Made by a program: the position numbers and the translations under genes
Notes under the pieces: generated by a model
Told to the model about the DNA's origin: nothing
Seen by the model: the letters and a program-made list of their open reading frames with translations, nothing else
Database searches by the model: none
DNA from: Mycobacterium kiyosense
Lineage (GTDB): Bacteria; Actinomycetota; Actinomycetes; Mycobacteriales; Mycobacteriaceae
Length of the DNA: 64,000 bases
Assembly: GCA_021654635.1 (NCBI GenBank)
Contig: AP025179.1
Coordinates: 2,232,001-2,296,000, forward strand
Reading direction: 5' to 3'
In this document: positions 25,685 to 34,175 of the stretch, one piece after another
Numbering within the stretch: the stretch's first letter is position 1
Layout of the letters: the number at the start of each line of letters is the position of its first letter

Positions 25685-27298
25685 TTATTGCAGTCCGTCG
25701 AAAACGCTCGTATGCAGAATTACTCTTCGGATACTACGCTTGTCTTTGAAAGGAACAAGACGGTCCTCTGGAGCTTGCTTGCCGTCATCAGAATCTTTCG
25801 ATTCAGTGTCATCATCAACTTCAAACAAACCTTGAGGCTCGGCTTTGGTGCGTTTCAGGTCGATGTAGGTGCCGTAGTCAAGTGCATAAATGTTATATCT
25901 TTTGCCGGGATTCTCTTTGTCGCTATATCCCCGAAGAATCAAATGGAGTAACCGTAAATCAAATAGCGTCTGAATCATTGGGTGATCCGCATCGGCCCGC
26001 GAAAGCATGAACATTTTTGTTTGGCGGCTTCCGATGACATCTTGAATTATGCGATGGAGAGCCTCGCGCTGATCGGTGGATAAAGAAGTAGATTTATCAG
26101 TCTCGTACCAATCCCGGGCAGCTTCTTCGACCGAATGCAGGTCGATTTTGGGACGGCCAGTAGTAAGAGCTTTAAAAAACGCCGCGCTGAAGATCCCCAG
26201 AAAGTCTCGTACAACTCCTTCGCCGGCCCTTACAAGTTCCACAAATGTGGCGGGCTCTGTGAACAGTCGCACGCGAAATGATGTCGCATCTTTGATGTTG
26301 TGTTCGGTAAGTATTCCAGGGTCTAGATCTGATGTCACGTGCTTATAAAGCAGCTCGTGAAATACCGTTACCACCTTTTCTCTGTTGCGGTCGTAGACGT
26401 AAAAATCATCTAGGTCCAGATTGGCTGCTATGTCGGCGCCTAACTCAAAGCCGATGATATTGCGGTCAGTATCGGTCAGCGTGAACCGCGACCTATATTC
26501 TAATGAGGCGATTTTGACAGTGATGCGATTTGATGTAAACAAAGATCGACGAATGAATTCTGCAATGAATGGCTGAATTTCGACGGGAAGTGAAGTCCAT
26601 TCGTCGATCAAAAGAATCAAATGGTCAACTTTCATTGCGGCGAGCGTGATATTCAGCTTTTGGTGAACTTCACTAAAAACTAGGCTTTCACGGAGTGCCT
26701 CTTCATATTCAACCTGGCGAGCAGTCGCTTTCTCATGACTATCGGATGCTTTTAAGCCTCCCTCAAGACTTCCGCTAATTGAACCTTTTAAGCTGGCTTC
26801 AAGTCCATCCGTCGACTTCGCAGAGCTGGTATCTTTAATGTTTCTTTTTGCTACGTCCACAGATTTTTGGGCAATGTATTCGGCAAAGTCGCTCACTTCT
26901 TGCAGGCCGGATCCATCACTTTCTGGATGGGTTGCAATATCAAGTAATCGACTTTGGAGCAATCCTAGAAAATCTTTAAATACGGCAATGCACCTATCGG
27001 CAATCGGTCGGGTGGTATCTGTGAATAAGTGTGAGCTCCCAAGTAGACGGATATCAATATACATAGAATGAGATCCAGAATTTTGTTCGAAAGCTTGCCC
27101 TAGTACCTGCAAAACGTGTGTTTTCCCGGTGCCACGTCGACCATACAAGATCTGGTTGTTGTGATTTTCGAGCTGCGGCAGTATTCCCGTTTCGACATAC
27201 GTCTTCTGCAACACTGTCACGTCAGGTTCGCGTTCTGAGCGACTAGCGATACTGCTGACCGCTCGCGCTACACGGGGATCTTCGATAAACGACGCCAC
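25685..27298 (-). CDS. AAA/P-loop ATPase, ORC-CDC6-like, candidate defence cargo
   Basis: A 537-residue protein, markedly AT-richer than the chromosome around it, so recently acquired. The N-terminus EDPRVARAVSSIASRSEREPD leads to Walker A GRRGTGKTHVL (Lys59). A long helical insert at about 105-215, rich in Gly/Ser/Ala around 165-190, precedes Walker B LILLIDEW (227-234). The C-terminal half likely forms a winged-helix-like region and ends in an acidic tail. It resembles bacterial proteins labelled ORC-CDC6 family AAA ATPase, several of which sit in mobile islands; their function is unproved. It is the only full-size non-transposon gene in the island. A role in anti-phage defence or element maintenance is inference. 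The start at 27298 gives MASFIEDPRV. Confidence 0.75.
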   Translation of the reverse strand: MASFIEDPRVARAVSSIASRSEREPDVTVLQKTYVETGILPQLENHNNQILYGRRGTGKTHVLQVLGQAFEQNSGSHSMYIDIRLLGSSHLFTDTTRPIADRCIAVFKDFLGLLQSRLLDIATHPESDGSGLQEVSDFAEYIAQKSVDVAKRNIKDTSSAKSTDGLEASLKGSISGSLEGGLKASDSHEKATARQVEYEEALRESLVFSEVHQKLNITLAAMKVDHLILLIDEWTSLPVEIQPFIAEFIRRSLFTSNRITVKIASLEYRSRFTLTDTDRNIIGFELGADIAANLDLDDFYVYDRNREKVVTVFHELLYKHVTSDLDPGILTEHNIKDATSFRVRLFTEPATFVELVRAGEGVVRDFLGIFSAAFFKALTTGRPKIDLHSVEEAARDWYETDKSTSLSTDQREALHRIIQDVIGSRQTKMFMLSRADADHPMIQTLFDLRLLHLILRGYSDKENPGKRYNIYALDYGTYIDLKRTKAEPQGLFEVDDDTESKDSDDGKQAPEDRLVPFKDKRSIRRVILHTSVFDGLQ

Positions 27299-27652
27299 TT
27301 TGCGGCCCCCTCAACTGTTTCCTGCGAACTGATGGTCCATCGGGCGGAGTTGATTGTAGGCGCAGGGCGGCTGTGTAAAGCGGGCTACGCGCCGAGCATG
27401 TCCGATCTGCCGTCTTGAATGCATTAATCAATCTAACGAACCCGCCAGCAAACCCGGTTTCGCGGAGGCTCTTACGCAATCGTTACGCAAGACTGCACCC
27501 TACCCTCTGACCTGCGACGATGATACAAGTACTCAGATTGAATGCTCTGATCCAACGAAAGTTATTGGAAGACAAGGGATTCAACGTGATCAAAAGAATA
27601 CCCGAAACCTGTTGCGGGGCACGCAGTTTCGACTCAAAACCGCGAGTCAGCA
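27299..27652. other. Island right end: ATPase promoter region and integrase-site repeats
   Basis: The 354 bp between the ATPase start and attR hold the ATPase promoter and the TTACGCAA pair at 27472-27490. A short plus-strand frame from 27520 (MIQVLRLNALIQRKLLEDKG) runs toward attR; it has no recognisable family and I do not call it a gene. Confidence 0.45.
27472..27490 (+). repeat. Paired TTACGCAA sites, right arm
   Basis: TTACGCAAtcgTTACGCAA, same orientation and 11-bp period as 18751-18769, about 160 bp inside attR. Candidate arm-type site for the lost integrase. Confidence 0.6.
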
Positions 27653-27699
27653 GGACTCATAATCCGTTGGTCGTGGGTTCGAGCCCCACCCGCCCCACT
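27653..27699 (+). repeat. attR: duplicated tRNA-Met 3' half
   Basis: A 47-bp perfect copy of 18632-18678. It lacks the D arm and 5' acceptor strand, so it is not a functional tRNA. It marks the right boundary of the island. Confidence 0.92.
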
Positions 27700-27843
27700 C
27701 CCCCACAATTGACAGCGGTTCTACACCGCGAGCCCGAGGAATACCAACAGCGCACGGTCAAGCCGAACGAGGTCGCCGTTCGAAAGGCGACCGATCTGGC
27801 GGGTCAGGCTGGTCAACGGTCGGGAGTAGGCGAGCCGGTCGGC

Positions 27844-28572
27844 TCACTCCTCGATGGCACTCTGAGCGCCCTGGCCCGGGTTGCGTTTCGCGCGTACGGC
27901 CGGCCGCGTCGACGGCCGCCGCGGAATGCGGTCTCTGAGGCCACTCAGCGAGGTGACCATCCTGTTGAGGGTGTCGACGGCAGCCTCGAGGGTGTCGGCG
28001 GTGGGCGTCAATTGCTCGACGGCGGGCTGGAGCCGACTCAGGATTTCAGCGGCTTCGGTGAGTTGTTCCAGCGGTCCATTCTTGGCCAGCAGCTTGTCGA
28101 TGATGCCGTCCTCGACGAACATCCGCTCGATGATGCCGTCTTCGGCGAACATGCGCTCTAACGGCCCATCCTCGGCGAGCAGTCGGTCTACGAGCCCGCC
28201 GGGCGCCAGGATCCGCTCCAGCGAGGAGCTACTTCCCGCGGTCACCCGATCCAGCAACCCGCCCGGGGCGTCCAACATGTCGACAACCCCACCCGGACGC
28301 ATCAGCTTGTCCGCCGGGCCACCGCGGGCAAGAGCGCGCCCCATCGCCCTGTCGCTTTCGGTCAATTCCGCAACCCGGTTTGCGCCGACGATGGCGCCGC
28401 GCAGCGGGAAGAGATCGGTGATCGGGTCTGCCCCCTTGGGGGCGTCCTCGCCCAAGGATTGCTTGACGGCCCCGAGCGCCATGGACGCAGCGGCGAGTCC
28501 GGCGTCGGCCACCTTGACGCCGGCTCGGACAGGGCCTTTAACTGCGCCGACAATGAGCTCGCTGATGTTCAC
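27844..28572 (-). CDS. Conserved mycobacterial protein with decapeptide repeats
   Basis: A 242-residue protein of unknown function starting at GTG 28572 (VNISELIVGAVKGPVRAG). The N-terminal third is Ala/Gly-rich and may associate with membrane. From about residue 95 to 165 it has a 10-residue periodicity with a P/D-G-(small)-hydrophobic-(D/E)-(R/K/M) core: GGLLDR, GGLVDR, DGPLER, DGIIER, DGIIDK, NGPLEQ. The C-terminal third is a predicted coiled coil (LQPAVEQLTPTADTLEAAVD) and a basic tail. It is the first gene after the island and reads toward it. An upstream extension to 28770 lacks conservation. Confidence 0.72.
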   Translation of the reverse strand: MNISELIVGAVKGPVRAGVKVADAGLAAASMALGAVKQSLGEDAPKGADPITDLFPLRGAIVGANRVAELTESDRAMGRALARGGPADKLMRPGGVVDMLDAPGGLLDRVTAGSSSSLERILAPGGLVDRLLAEDGPLERMFAEDGIIERMFVEDGIIDKLLAKNGPLEQLTEAAEILSRLQPAVEQLTPTADTLEAAVDTLNRMVTSLSGLRDRIPRRPSTRPAVRAKRNPGQGAQSAIEE

Positions 28573-28726
28573 GCGGCAAGTGTATGGCTGAGTCGGCTTG
28601 TGGCGGCCTTTTCGGTTCGGACTACCGTGGGCAGCGGAAACTCCGCTCGCTTTACCTTGCGGAACACTGCACGCTAATCTCGCGTCCGCGGCGCGCTGCC
28701 GCGTTCGCTTGGAGGGATTCACACAC

Positions 28727-29497
28727 ATGCGCCTGTTCAACGTCGCCGCACTCGTCGCGGCTGCGGCCATCTCCGGTTCCGCTGCGGTGGCCAGCGCGGC
28801 GCCGAAAGATTACTGCGCCGATCTCAAAGGCACTAGTACCGGCACCACCTGTGCGATCCAGCTTTCGGACCCCGCGTACACCGTCGACATCAGCATCCCG
28901 CTGGATTACCCCGACCAGCAGCCGATCGCCGACTACATCTCTCAGACACGTGACACGTTCATCAATGCGGCCAAAGGTGCGCCCCACGACAAACCCTCTG
29001 AGCTGAAGATCAAGCCGACGGAATACAGCTCGGCGATCCCACCGCGCGGCACCCAGACTGTGGTGTTCAACGTGTACCAAAACGTCAGCGGCGCACAACC
29101 TAGGACGACCTTCAAGGCGTTCAACTACGACCAGACCTATCGCAAGCAAATCCTCTACACAGCCAAATCGGACGATAAGAAAAACACGCCGCTGTGGCGG
29201 GTCGACGATCCGCTGAAGACCGTGGGGCCGATCGTCCAGGCTGAGTTGCAGAAGCAGCAAGCCCCGCCTCAGCCCGCCACGCCGCCCGCGCAACCGGGGC
29301 AGTCGACTACCGCCACCGCACCGCCGCCGTTGCCGATCTCGCCTACCGCGCTGTACGACCCCGCCAACTACCAGAATTTCGCGGTGGTCAACGAAGGCGT
29401 GATCTTCTTCTTCGACCAGGGCGCGCTGCTGCCCGACTCAGCGGGGGCGGTGCAGGTGCTGGTGCCCCGGTCGGCGATCGACCCGATGCTTGCCTGA
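28727..29497 (+). CDS. Secreted MPT64-like protein (RsiV/DUF3298-type fold)
   Basis: A 256-residue exported protein. The signal peptide is MRLFNVAALVAAAAISGSAAVASA, cut before APKDYCADLKG. The mature part follows the MPT64/TB22.2 pattern: TVDISIPLDYPDQQPIADYISQTRDTFINAA, FKAFNYDQTYRK, and the C-terminal YDPANYQNFAVVNEGVIFFFDQGALLP with VPRSAIDP. A Pro/Gln/Thr-rich insert near residues 180-205 is unusual. ATG 28727 lies behind GGAGGG at 28711-28716. Paralogues in M. tuberculosis are secreted antigens; biochemical function is unknown. Confidence 0.88.
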   Translation: MRLFNVAALVAAAAISGSAAVASAAPKDYCADLKGTSTGTTCAIQLSDPAYTVDISIPLDYPDQQPIADYISQTRDTFINAAKGAPHDKPSELKIKPTEYSSAIPPRGTQTVVFNVYQNVSGAQPRTTFKAFNYDQTYRKQILYTAKSDDKKNTPLWRVDDPLKTVGPIVQAELQKQQAPPQPATPPAQPGQSTTATAPPPLPISPTALYDPANYQNFAVVNEGVIFFFDQGALLPDSAGAVQVLVPRSAIDPMLA

Positions 29498-29691
29498 GAT
29501 TAGGCAGTGAGCGCTGGCCGCCCTGGTTATTTCCGAATCTGGCGAATTGGCAAGGCGCACAAGCCATTCAGCTAGCGCGGGGCGCGCTGCGCGTTGCGCG
29601 GGGTAGTCATCTCGGGCTACCCAGGCGCCCAGCAGCTGCTGCAGGTTCATCGGATCGATAGCGACATTCGCACCGGCGCAGGCCAGGGTGC

Positions 29692-29826
29692 CTGCCCGTT
29701 CGAGTTGCCGGTCCCGATGATCGAATCAGCCGACCTGACCGAAGCAATGGTCTATCTGTGCGGGCAGGCCGGCCGCTAGATCACCGGTGTCACACTTCCC
29801 GTCGACGCGGGCTACACCGTCAGATA
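29692..29826 (+). pseudogene. C-terminal remnant of a short-chain dehydrogenase
   Basis: The plus frame reads FELPVPMIESADLTEAMVYL...GQAGR, a stop codon, then ITGVTLPVDAGYTVR and a stop. This is the end of a mycobacterial SDR (the ITGVTLPVDAG motif closes the Rossmann fold) with an in-frame TAG at 29777-29779. No N-terminal Rossmann glycine motif is found upstream. It is a decayed fragment; the region 29498-29691 holds nothing recognisable. Confidence 0.7.
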
Positions 29827-30045
29827 GTGCCAGGCCGGCGGGCTGAGCTCCGGCCTGGCCAACGATATCCAGTTGCTGCGGGTCACCGCTCCGCCGTTCC
29901 ACTCGAATCCGTTGCCCGCGGGTTCTGGCCTGTCCACAGTGTGGCTGGCCGCCGGCAGCTTCTTTGCCGCGCGCGGGAGCGAATGCATGGCCTGCCAATG
30001 CCACACCGGCGAGATCGCCGTATCCGGAGATCCAAGGTCATCCAC
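29812..30045 (-). CDS. Small ORF of unknown function downstream of FetB-like permease
   Basis: A 77-residue frame starting at GTG 30045, overlapping the permease stop. Residues 30-77 (HTVDRPEPAGNGFEWNGGAVTRSNWIS...) look protein-like, but no family is recognised. It overlaps the end of the SDR remnant on the other strand. It could be a remnant or not coding. Confidence 0.3.
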   Translation of the reverse strand: MDDLGSPDTAISPVWHWQAMHSLPRAAKKLPAASHTVDRPEPAGNGFEWNGGAVTRSNWISLARPELSPPAWHYLTV

Positions 30046-30865
30046 GGCGGCGACGAAAAGCCTTCTGCCGCAACGTAGCAGCGCCGGTATCGGCCCGCCG
30101 TGGCAGCGGCATCAACCGATGGTCAGCCGTGAACAAATGGCGCACCAGCCCCAGTGCCAGGATGACCGTCGTGATCGCCACGGCGCCCAGGATGACGAAC
30201 ATGACCACCGCTTGAACCAGCACGGCCTGCAACGGCGCCACCCCGGCCAGGATGAGCCCGGTCATGGCACCGGGCAAAAACACCAGCCCAGTGGCCTTGG
30301 TGGTCTCGATCTGGGGAGACACCGCCGAACGCAGCGCGATCCGCACATACGGGGCCGCCGCCTGACGCGACGACTGACCCAAAGCGAGCCGGGCCTCGAC
30401 TTCCTCGCGTTTGTCGCGCAGTTCGTCGACCAGGCGTCGCGCTACCAGCACGGTGGCGGTCATGGAATTGCCGATCATCATGCCCACGATGGGAATCAAC
30501 GTTCGACCGCCCAGCGGGAAGACCCGCAGCCCGAACACCACACTGAGCGTGATCACCACCATGGCGGCGAACGCCGCAGTCGCCAGCCGTGCCAGCCCAG
30601 GCACCTCCGGAGCCCGCCGGCGCACCACGTCGCCCGCGTAGAGAACCATGCCGGCGGTCCAGGCCCACGACCACCACAGCGAGCGTCCGGGCTGCAGCAA
30701 AAGCGCCAGCGCCTCGCCGACCAGCAGCAACTGCACCAGTGCTCGGGTTGCGGCCCACAGGATCGACCGCTGCAGGCCCAGGCGCTGCCACAGCGAAATC
30801 CCGGCGGCCAACACGACCAGCGCCAGCGAGGCTAGCAAACCCAGCCAGCCCACCTGGCCGGTCAC
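30038..30865 (-). CDS. ABC transporter permease, FetB/UPF0014 family
   Basis: A 275-residue membrane protein of the UPF0014 family with about seven hydrophobic segments. The central signature GGRTLIPIVGMMIGNSMTATVLVARRL and the ETTKATGLVFLPGAMTGLILAG segment are diagnostic. E. coli FetAB exports iron and aids peroxide resistance; related pairs may move other metals. It overlaps the ATPase gene upstream by four bases, so they form one operon. Confidence 0.9.
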   Translation of the reverse strand: MTGQVGWLGLLASLALVVLAAGISLWQRLGLQRSILWAATRALVQLLLVGEALALLLQPGRSLWWSWAWTAGMVLYAGDVVRRRAPEVPGLARLATAAFAAMVVITLSVVFGLRVFPLGGRTLIPIVGMMIGNSMTATVLVARRLVDELRDKREEVEARLALGQSSRQAAAPYVRIALRSAVSPQIETTKATGLVFLPGAMTGLILAGVAPLQAVLVQAVVMFVILGAVAITTVILALGLVRHLFTADHRLMPLPRRADTGAATLRQKAFRRRRG

Positions 30866-31512
30866 GGCGCGACCACTTCGATGCCCAGGCTGCGGCCGTG
30901 TTCCACGCGCAGGACGCGGTCGGCGATGCGTTGGATTTGCGCCGGGTCATGGCTGACCCAAAGGACGTTCATTCCCTCGTTGGCAAGCCTGCGCACGGTC
31001 TGCTCGATCACCTGTGCTGCCGCGGCATCCACCGAAGCCGTCGGCTCATCCAACAGCAGCACGCGCGGATGCGTTAACAGCATGCGCGCCAGACACATTC
31101 GTTGTGCTTCGCCACCCGACAACGCGGTCGCGTCGCGTTCGAGCCAGCTGCCGGTGAGTCCGACGCAGGACAACACGTCGGCCATTTGCGTAGAGGTTGC
31201 GGCAGGGTCAGCGACCGCAAGATTGTCGGCTACCGAGCCGGGAAACGGAGTCGGCCGCTGAAAGCACATGCCCACCCGACGCCGGAGCTGCAACGGATCC
31301 AGCGTCGTAACGTCGTCACCCTCGAACAGCACCCGCCCGGTGGTCGGGACCTCGAGTCGATTGCACAGACGCAGCAACGTCGATTTTCCCGAGCCGGACG
31401 GTCCGGATACCGCAGTGACTCCACCGTCCGGCAGCGTCGCATCGAAATCGACGAGGGCGTGCACGCCATTGCGCTCGACGGTGACGCCCTCGAAGCAGAA
31501 CAGCGCACTCAC
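30862..31512 (-). CDS. ABC transporter ATP-binding protein, FetA-like
   Basis: A 216-residue ATPase with Walker A GPSGSGKSTLL near residue 38, signature LSGGEAQRMCLAR near residue 132, Walker B VLLLDEPTASVD and the H-loop WVSHDP. It drives the FetB-like permease encoded by the overlapping next gene. The start at 31512 gives MSALFCFEGVTVERNGVHAL. Confidence 0.9.
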   Translation of the reverse strand: MSALFCFEGVTVERNGVHALVDFDATLPDGGVTAVSGPSGSGKSTLLRLCNRLEVPTTGRVLFEGDDVTTLDPLQLRRRVGMCFQRPTPFPGSVADNLAVADPAATSTQMADVLSCVGLTGSWLERDATALSGGEAQRMCLARMLLTHPRVLLLDEPTASVDAAAAQVIEQTVRRLANEGMNVLWVSHDPAQIQRIADRVLRVEHGRSLGIEVVAP

Positions 31513-31573
31513 CAGCTGATGTTATGTGGTTCGATTATCGCCGTTGAGAGCCAGCTCCCACTAGTTGCAGCCG

Positions 31574-31816
31574 TCAGGAACGGTTCTTTCCGTTCGGCAT
31601 TCCAAGGATGGCCATCGTGCTGTCCGAGGGCCCGGACCGGAGTCCCTGTGCGATTCCGCGTTCAATTTCGTTGTCAGAGAACAATGTGTGGGCTGGCGAT
31701 GGCGCTCGACAGGCGCAACCCAGTGCCGCGAAGGGGCTTGGTCCAGCTGTAGCAGAAGGCGTCAATAGTGCGCCGCCGATGATGAGGGCACCGCTGACAA
31801 GGGTTTTCGTACACAT
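31574..31816 (-). CDS. Small secreted protein
   Basis: An 80-residue protein with a clear signal peptide MCTKTLVSGALIIGGALLTP-SATA followed by GPSPFAALGCACRAPSPAHTLFSDNEIERGIAQGL. The mature peptide has a Cys-x-Cys pair and a helix with IERGIAQGL, a pattern I associate with small exported mycobacterial proteins of unknown role. It lies upstream of, and divergent from, the response-regulator gene, so it may be under that system's control (inference). Confidence 0.65.
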   Translation of the reverse strand: MCTKTLVSGALIIGGALLTPSATAGPSPFAALGCACRAPSPAHTLFSDNEIERGIAQGLRSGPSDSTMAILGMPNGKNRS

Positions 31817-31961
31817 TCGGGCCTCGGCTTATTTGACTGTTTCCGTGCGTGTTCACGACTACGGGACGAGCCGAGCTTAGGAGGCGAGCGCTGAGAGATC
31901 GCTGAGAATAGGTGTCGCGTTGTCAGGGCGGTTCGCGGTCCGCCGACTGTAGCGTGCAGAT

Positions 31962-32631
31962 ATGAGGGGTCCTGCTCGTCGAGGACGAGGCAAGGTTGTC
32001 GGCGACGCTGTCCAGGGGATTGAAGGCCGAAGGGTTCGTAGTAGTGGCCGCTGGCACCGGCGACGAGGGTTTGCACGAGGCGACCGAGAACGCCTTCGAC
32101 GTCGTGGTGCTCGACATCATGCTCCCGGGCTACAGCGGGTATGAGGTGCTGCGTCGCATGCGGGCGCGCGGTGTGTGGACGCCGGTATTGATGTTGACTG
32201 CCAAGGATGGCGAGTACGACCAGACCGACGCGTTCGATCTGGGCGCCGATGATTACCTGACGAAGCCGTTTCCCTTCCGGGTACTGGTGGCGCGACTGCG
32301 TGCCCTGGTGCGCCGTGGCGCACCTGCACGGCCGGTGGTGTTGACTGCGGGATCCCTGTCAATGGATCCTGCTCGCCACCTAGTCCAACGCGGCTCGACG
32401 CCGATCACCTTAACCCCCCGCGAGTACGGGTTGCTCGAATTTCTGATGCGCAATAAAGATGTGGTGGTGACGAAAGCCGAAATCTTGGGCAATGTTTGGG
32501 ACGCCCACTACCAGGGTCCTGACAATGTGGTCGAGGTCTACGTCGGGTATCTGCGCCGCAAGATCGACGTTCCGTTCGGCACCAACACGATCGAGACGGT
32601 CCGCGGCGTCGGCTACCGATTGACCTGTTGA
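31962..32631 (+). pseudogene. OmpR-family response regulator with a +1 G frameshift after codon 2
   Basis: The coding sequence is complete except for one base. ATG 31962 followed by AGGGGTCCTG should read M-R-V-L-L-V-E-D-E-A-R-L-S-A; one extra G in the run at 31966-31969 puts the rest in another frame, where the next starts lose the acidic pocket. The receiver has the phospho-acceptor in VVVLDIMLPG, and the switch residues in LTAKDG and TKPF; the C-terminal winged helix (LTPREYGLLEFLMRNKDVVV...VRGVGYRL) is intact. It pairs with the convergent sensor kinase, whose 3' end overlaps by 19 bp. If the extra G is an assembly error, the gene is functional. Confidence 0.82.
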
Positions 32632-34037
32632 GACTTGTGTTGTGAGAAGGCGACGATCATCAGCGTTCCGCCGCCGGTGCGGTCGTCGATAGTGACTGTA
32701 CCGCCATGCGCGGCAACGACTTCTGCGACAATCGCCAGCCCCAAGCCGGTTCCGCCCCCACTGCGGGAGCGATCTGTGTCCAGACGCACAAAGCGTTCGA
32801 ATACGCGGTTTCGCTCGGCGGGTGCGATGCCGGGGCCGTCGTCGCCGATGGCGATCAGCGACGAACCGTTCCGCGTGCTGACGTCGATCGATACAAGCGA
32901 CTTGGCGTGGCGGACAGCATTTTCGGTTAGGTTGCGAATCACTCGTGAGATGGCTGCCGGGTCACCACTCAGACGTGCCGGGGCGATGTCGGTTTGGACG
33001 ATGCCTGTGAATTCCGTTCGCGCCCGCGCTGCCTGCGCCTCGGCGAGTTCGTCGATGGCAATTTCTTCGCTTCGGAGTACCAGGGTGTGTTCATCCGCAC
33101 GAGCCAACATCAGCAGGTCTTCGATCAGGGCGTGCATGCGTTGAGCCTCGGGAAGCAGAGTGGTCAAAACGAAATCCGAGTCGAGCAGTTCCGGGTGATC
33201 CTCGGCGAGCTCCAGCCCGGAGATGATGGTGGACAGCGGACTGCGGAGCTCGTGGGAGGCGTCCCCGACGAAGCGCCGCTGCGCTTGGTGGCCGGCTTCG
33301 ATGCGCGAAAGCATTTCGTTCATGGTGACAGCGAGGGCCGCAATCTCATCGTTACTGCGGGGGATAGGTACGCGTTCAGAGAGATCAGATGTGGAGATTT
33401 CGGCGACTCTGCCGCGAATTGCGTCCACGGATCGGAGAGAGCGTCGCACGAGTCGGTAGCTCGCTGAGGCAGCTACGGCAACGATGACCGGTGCGCCGCA
33501 AGTGAGTAGCAGCGCGACTGTCCGTGCTGTGCCCTCGACCGCTTCGCTGCCCCCACCCACAATCACCGTGTAATCGCCCGACGGGGTCCTCACCCGCTGG
33601 CCGCTCAGACGCATGTCGTCGTTGGGCGACGCGTCATCGGAAATGCTGCGGCGCAAGCCGTAACCTAGAGCGGTGACAGGCATCAGCGGTTTTCCGGGCG
33701 CCGACCCAGATCGCCGCACCACGTTGCCGGCCGGGTCGATCAACTGAACGGCCACTACACGCTGATCCGTGGCCAGCAGAGCATTGTCAACGGTGTCGAG
33801 CGAATTGGACTGCAGCGCATCCACGATGGCGTGGACTCTGCCGGCGGTGGCATCGTCGACGCCTGCAATCAGCGATCTGTACAGGACTACATCCAATGTC
33901 GCGCCCGCAATCGCAAATGCGAACAAGACGGCCAATCCCGACACTGCGGCTGAGCGCGCAGCGATGCCCAACTTGGGAGGCCACACCGCACGCACGCGAG
34001 CGCTGAGCCACCTCAGCCATGCCATCCTCATGCGCAC
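32613..34037 (-). CDS. Two-component sensor histidine kinase
   Basis: A 474-residue membrane kinase. Two transmembrane segments (about 28-50 and 170-195) flank an extracytoplasmic sensor, followed by a HAMP domain (VRRSLRSVDAIRGRVAEIS). The phospho-acceptor H box is GDASHELRSPLSTI, the N box NLTENAVRHA, and the G boxes are DDGPGIAP and GGGTGLGLAIV. It is the partner of the convergent response regulator; the tail-to-tail arrangement is unusual for such pairs. The start is at 34037 (MRMRMAWLRW) or the internal ATG two or four codons later. Confidence 0.9.
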   Translation of the reverse strand: MRMRMAWLRWLSARVRAVWPPKLGIAARSAAVSGLAVLFAFAIAGATLDVVLYRSLIAGVDDATAGRVHAIVDALQSNSLDTVDNALLATDQRVVAVQLIDPAGNVVRRSGSAPGKPLMPVTALGYGLRRSISDDASPNDDMRLSGQRVRTPSGDYTVIVGGGSEAVEGTARTVALLLTCGAPVIVAVAASASYRLVRRSLRSVDAIRGRVAEISTSDLSERVPIPRSNDEIAALAVTMNEMLSRIEAGHQAQRRFVGDASHELRSPLSTIISGLELAEDHPELLDSDFVLTTLLPEAQRMHALIEDLLMLARADEHTLVLRSEEIAIDELAEAQAARARTEFTGIVQTDIAPARLSGDPAAISRVIRNLTENAVRHAKSLVSIDVSTRNGSSLIAIGDDGPGIAPAERNRVFERFVRLDTDRSRSGGGTGLGLAIVAEVVAAHGGTVTIDDRTGGGTLMIVAFSQHKSQQVNR

Positions 34038-34175
34038 AGTCTCATTCTGCCGTGCTGAGAACTAACTGAGTATGCCGCCCGGCCGGTGTACGGCGAAGCG
34101 GATGTTGCAAACTTCTCAGCGGTTCTTCAGCACCTCCTACCTACGCTGGGCGCTGCCATAGTGAGGAGGCAAATC

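Larger units (their letters stand above)
18632..27699. mobile_element. tRNA-Met genomic island (about 9 kb)
   Basis: The element lies between identical 47-bp copies of the tRNA 3' half (18632-18678 and 27653-27699). It contains a tyrosine integrase relic, several insertion sequences, short AT-richer genes and an AAA ATPase. Outside it, normal high-GC mycobacterial gene order resumes. The integrase is truncated by one IS3-family element and split by another, so the island can no longer move on its own. It looks like a decayed phage-like or satellite element that carried cargo. M. tuberculosis has an integrase fragment (Rv2309c, from memory) in the corresponding area. Confidence 0.88.

Noticed and set aside
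27653..27699. Second tRNA-Met gene
   Set aside because: Only the 3' half is present; the 5' acceptor strand and D arm are missing. It is attR.
27520..28161. A plus-strand gene crossing attR
   Set aside because: The frame runs through the tRNA fragment and then antisense to the decapeptide-repeat gene; no motif supports it.
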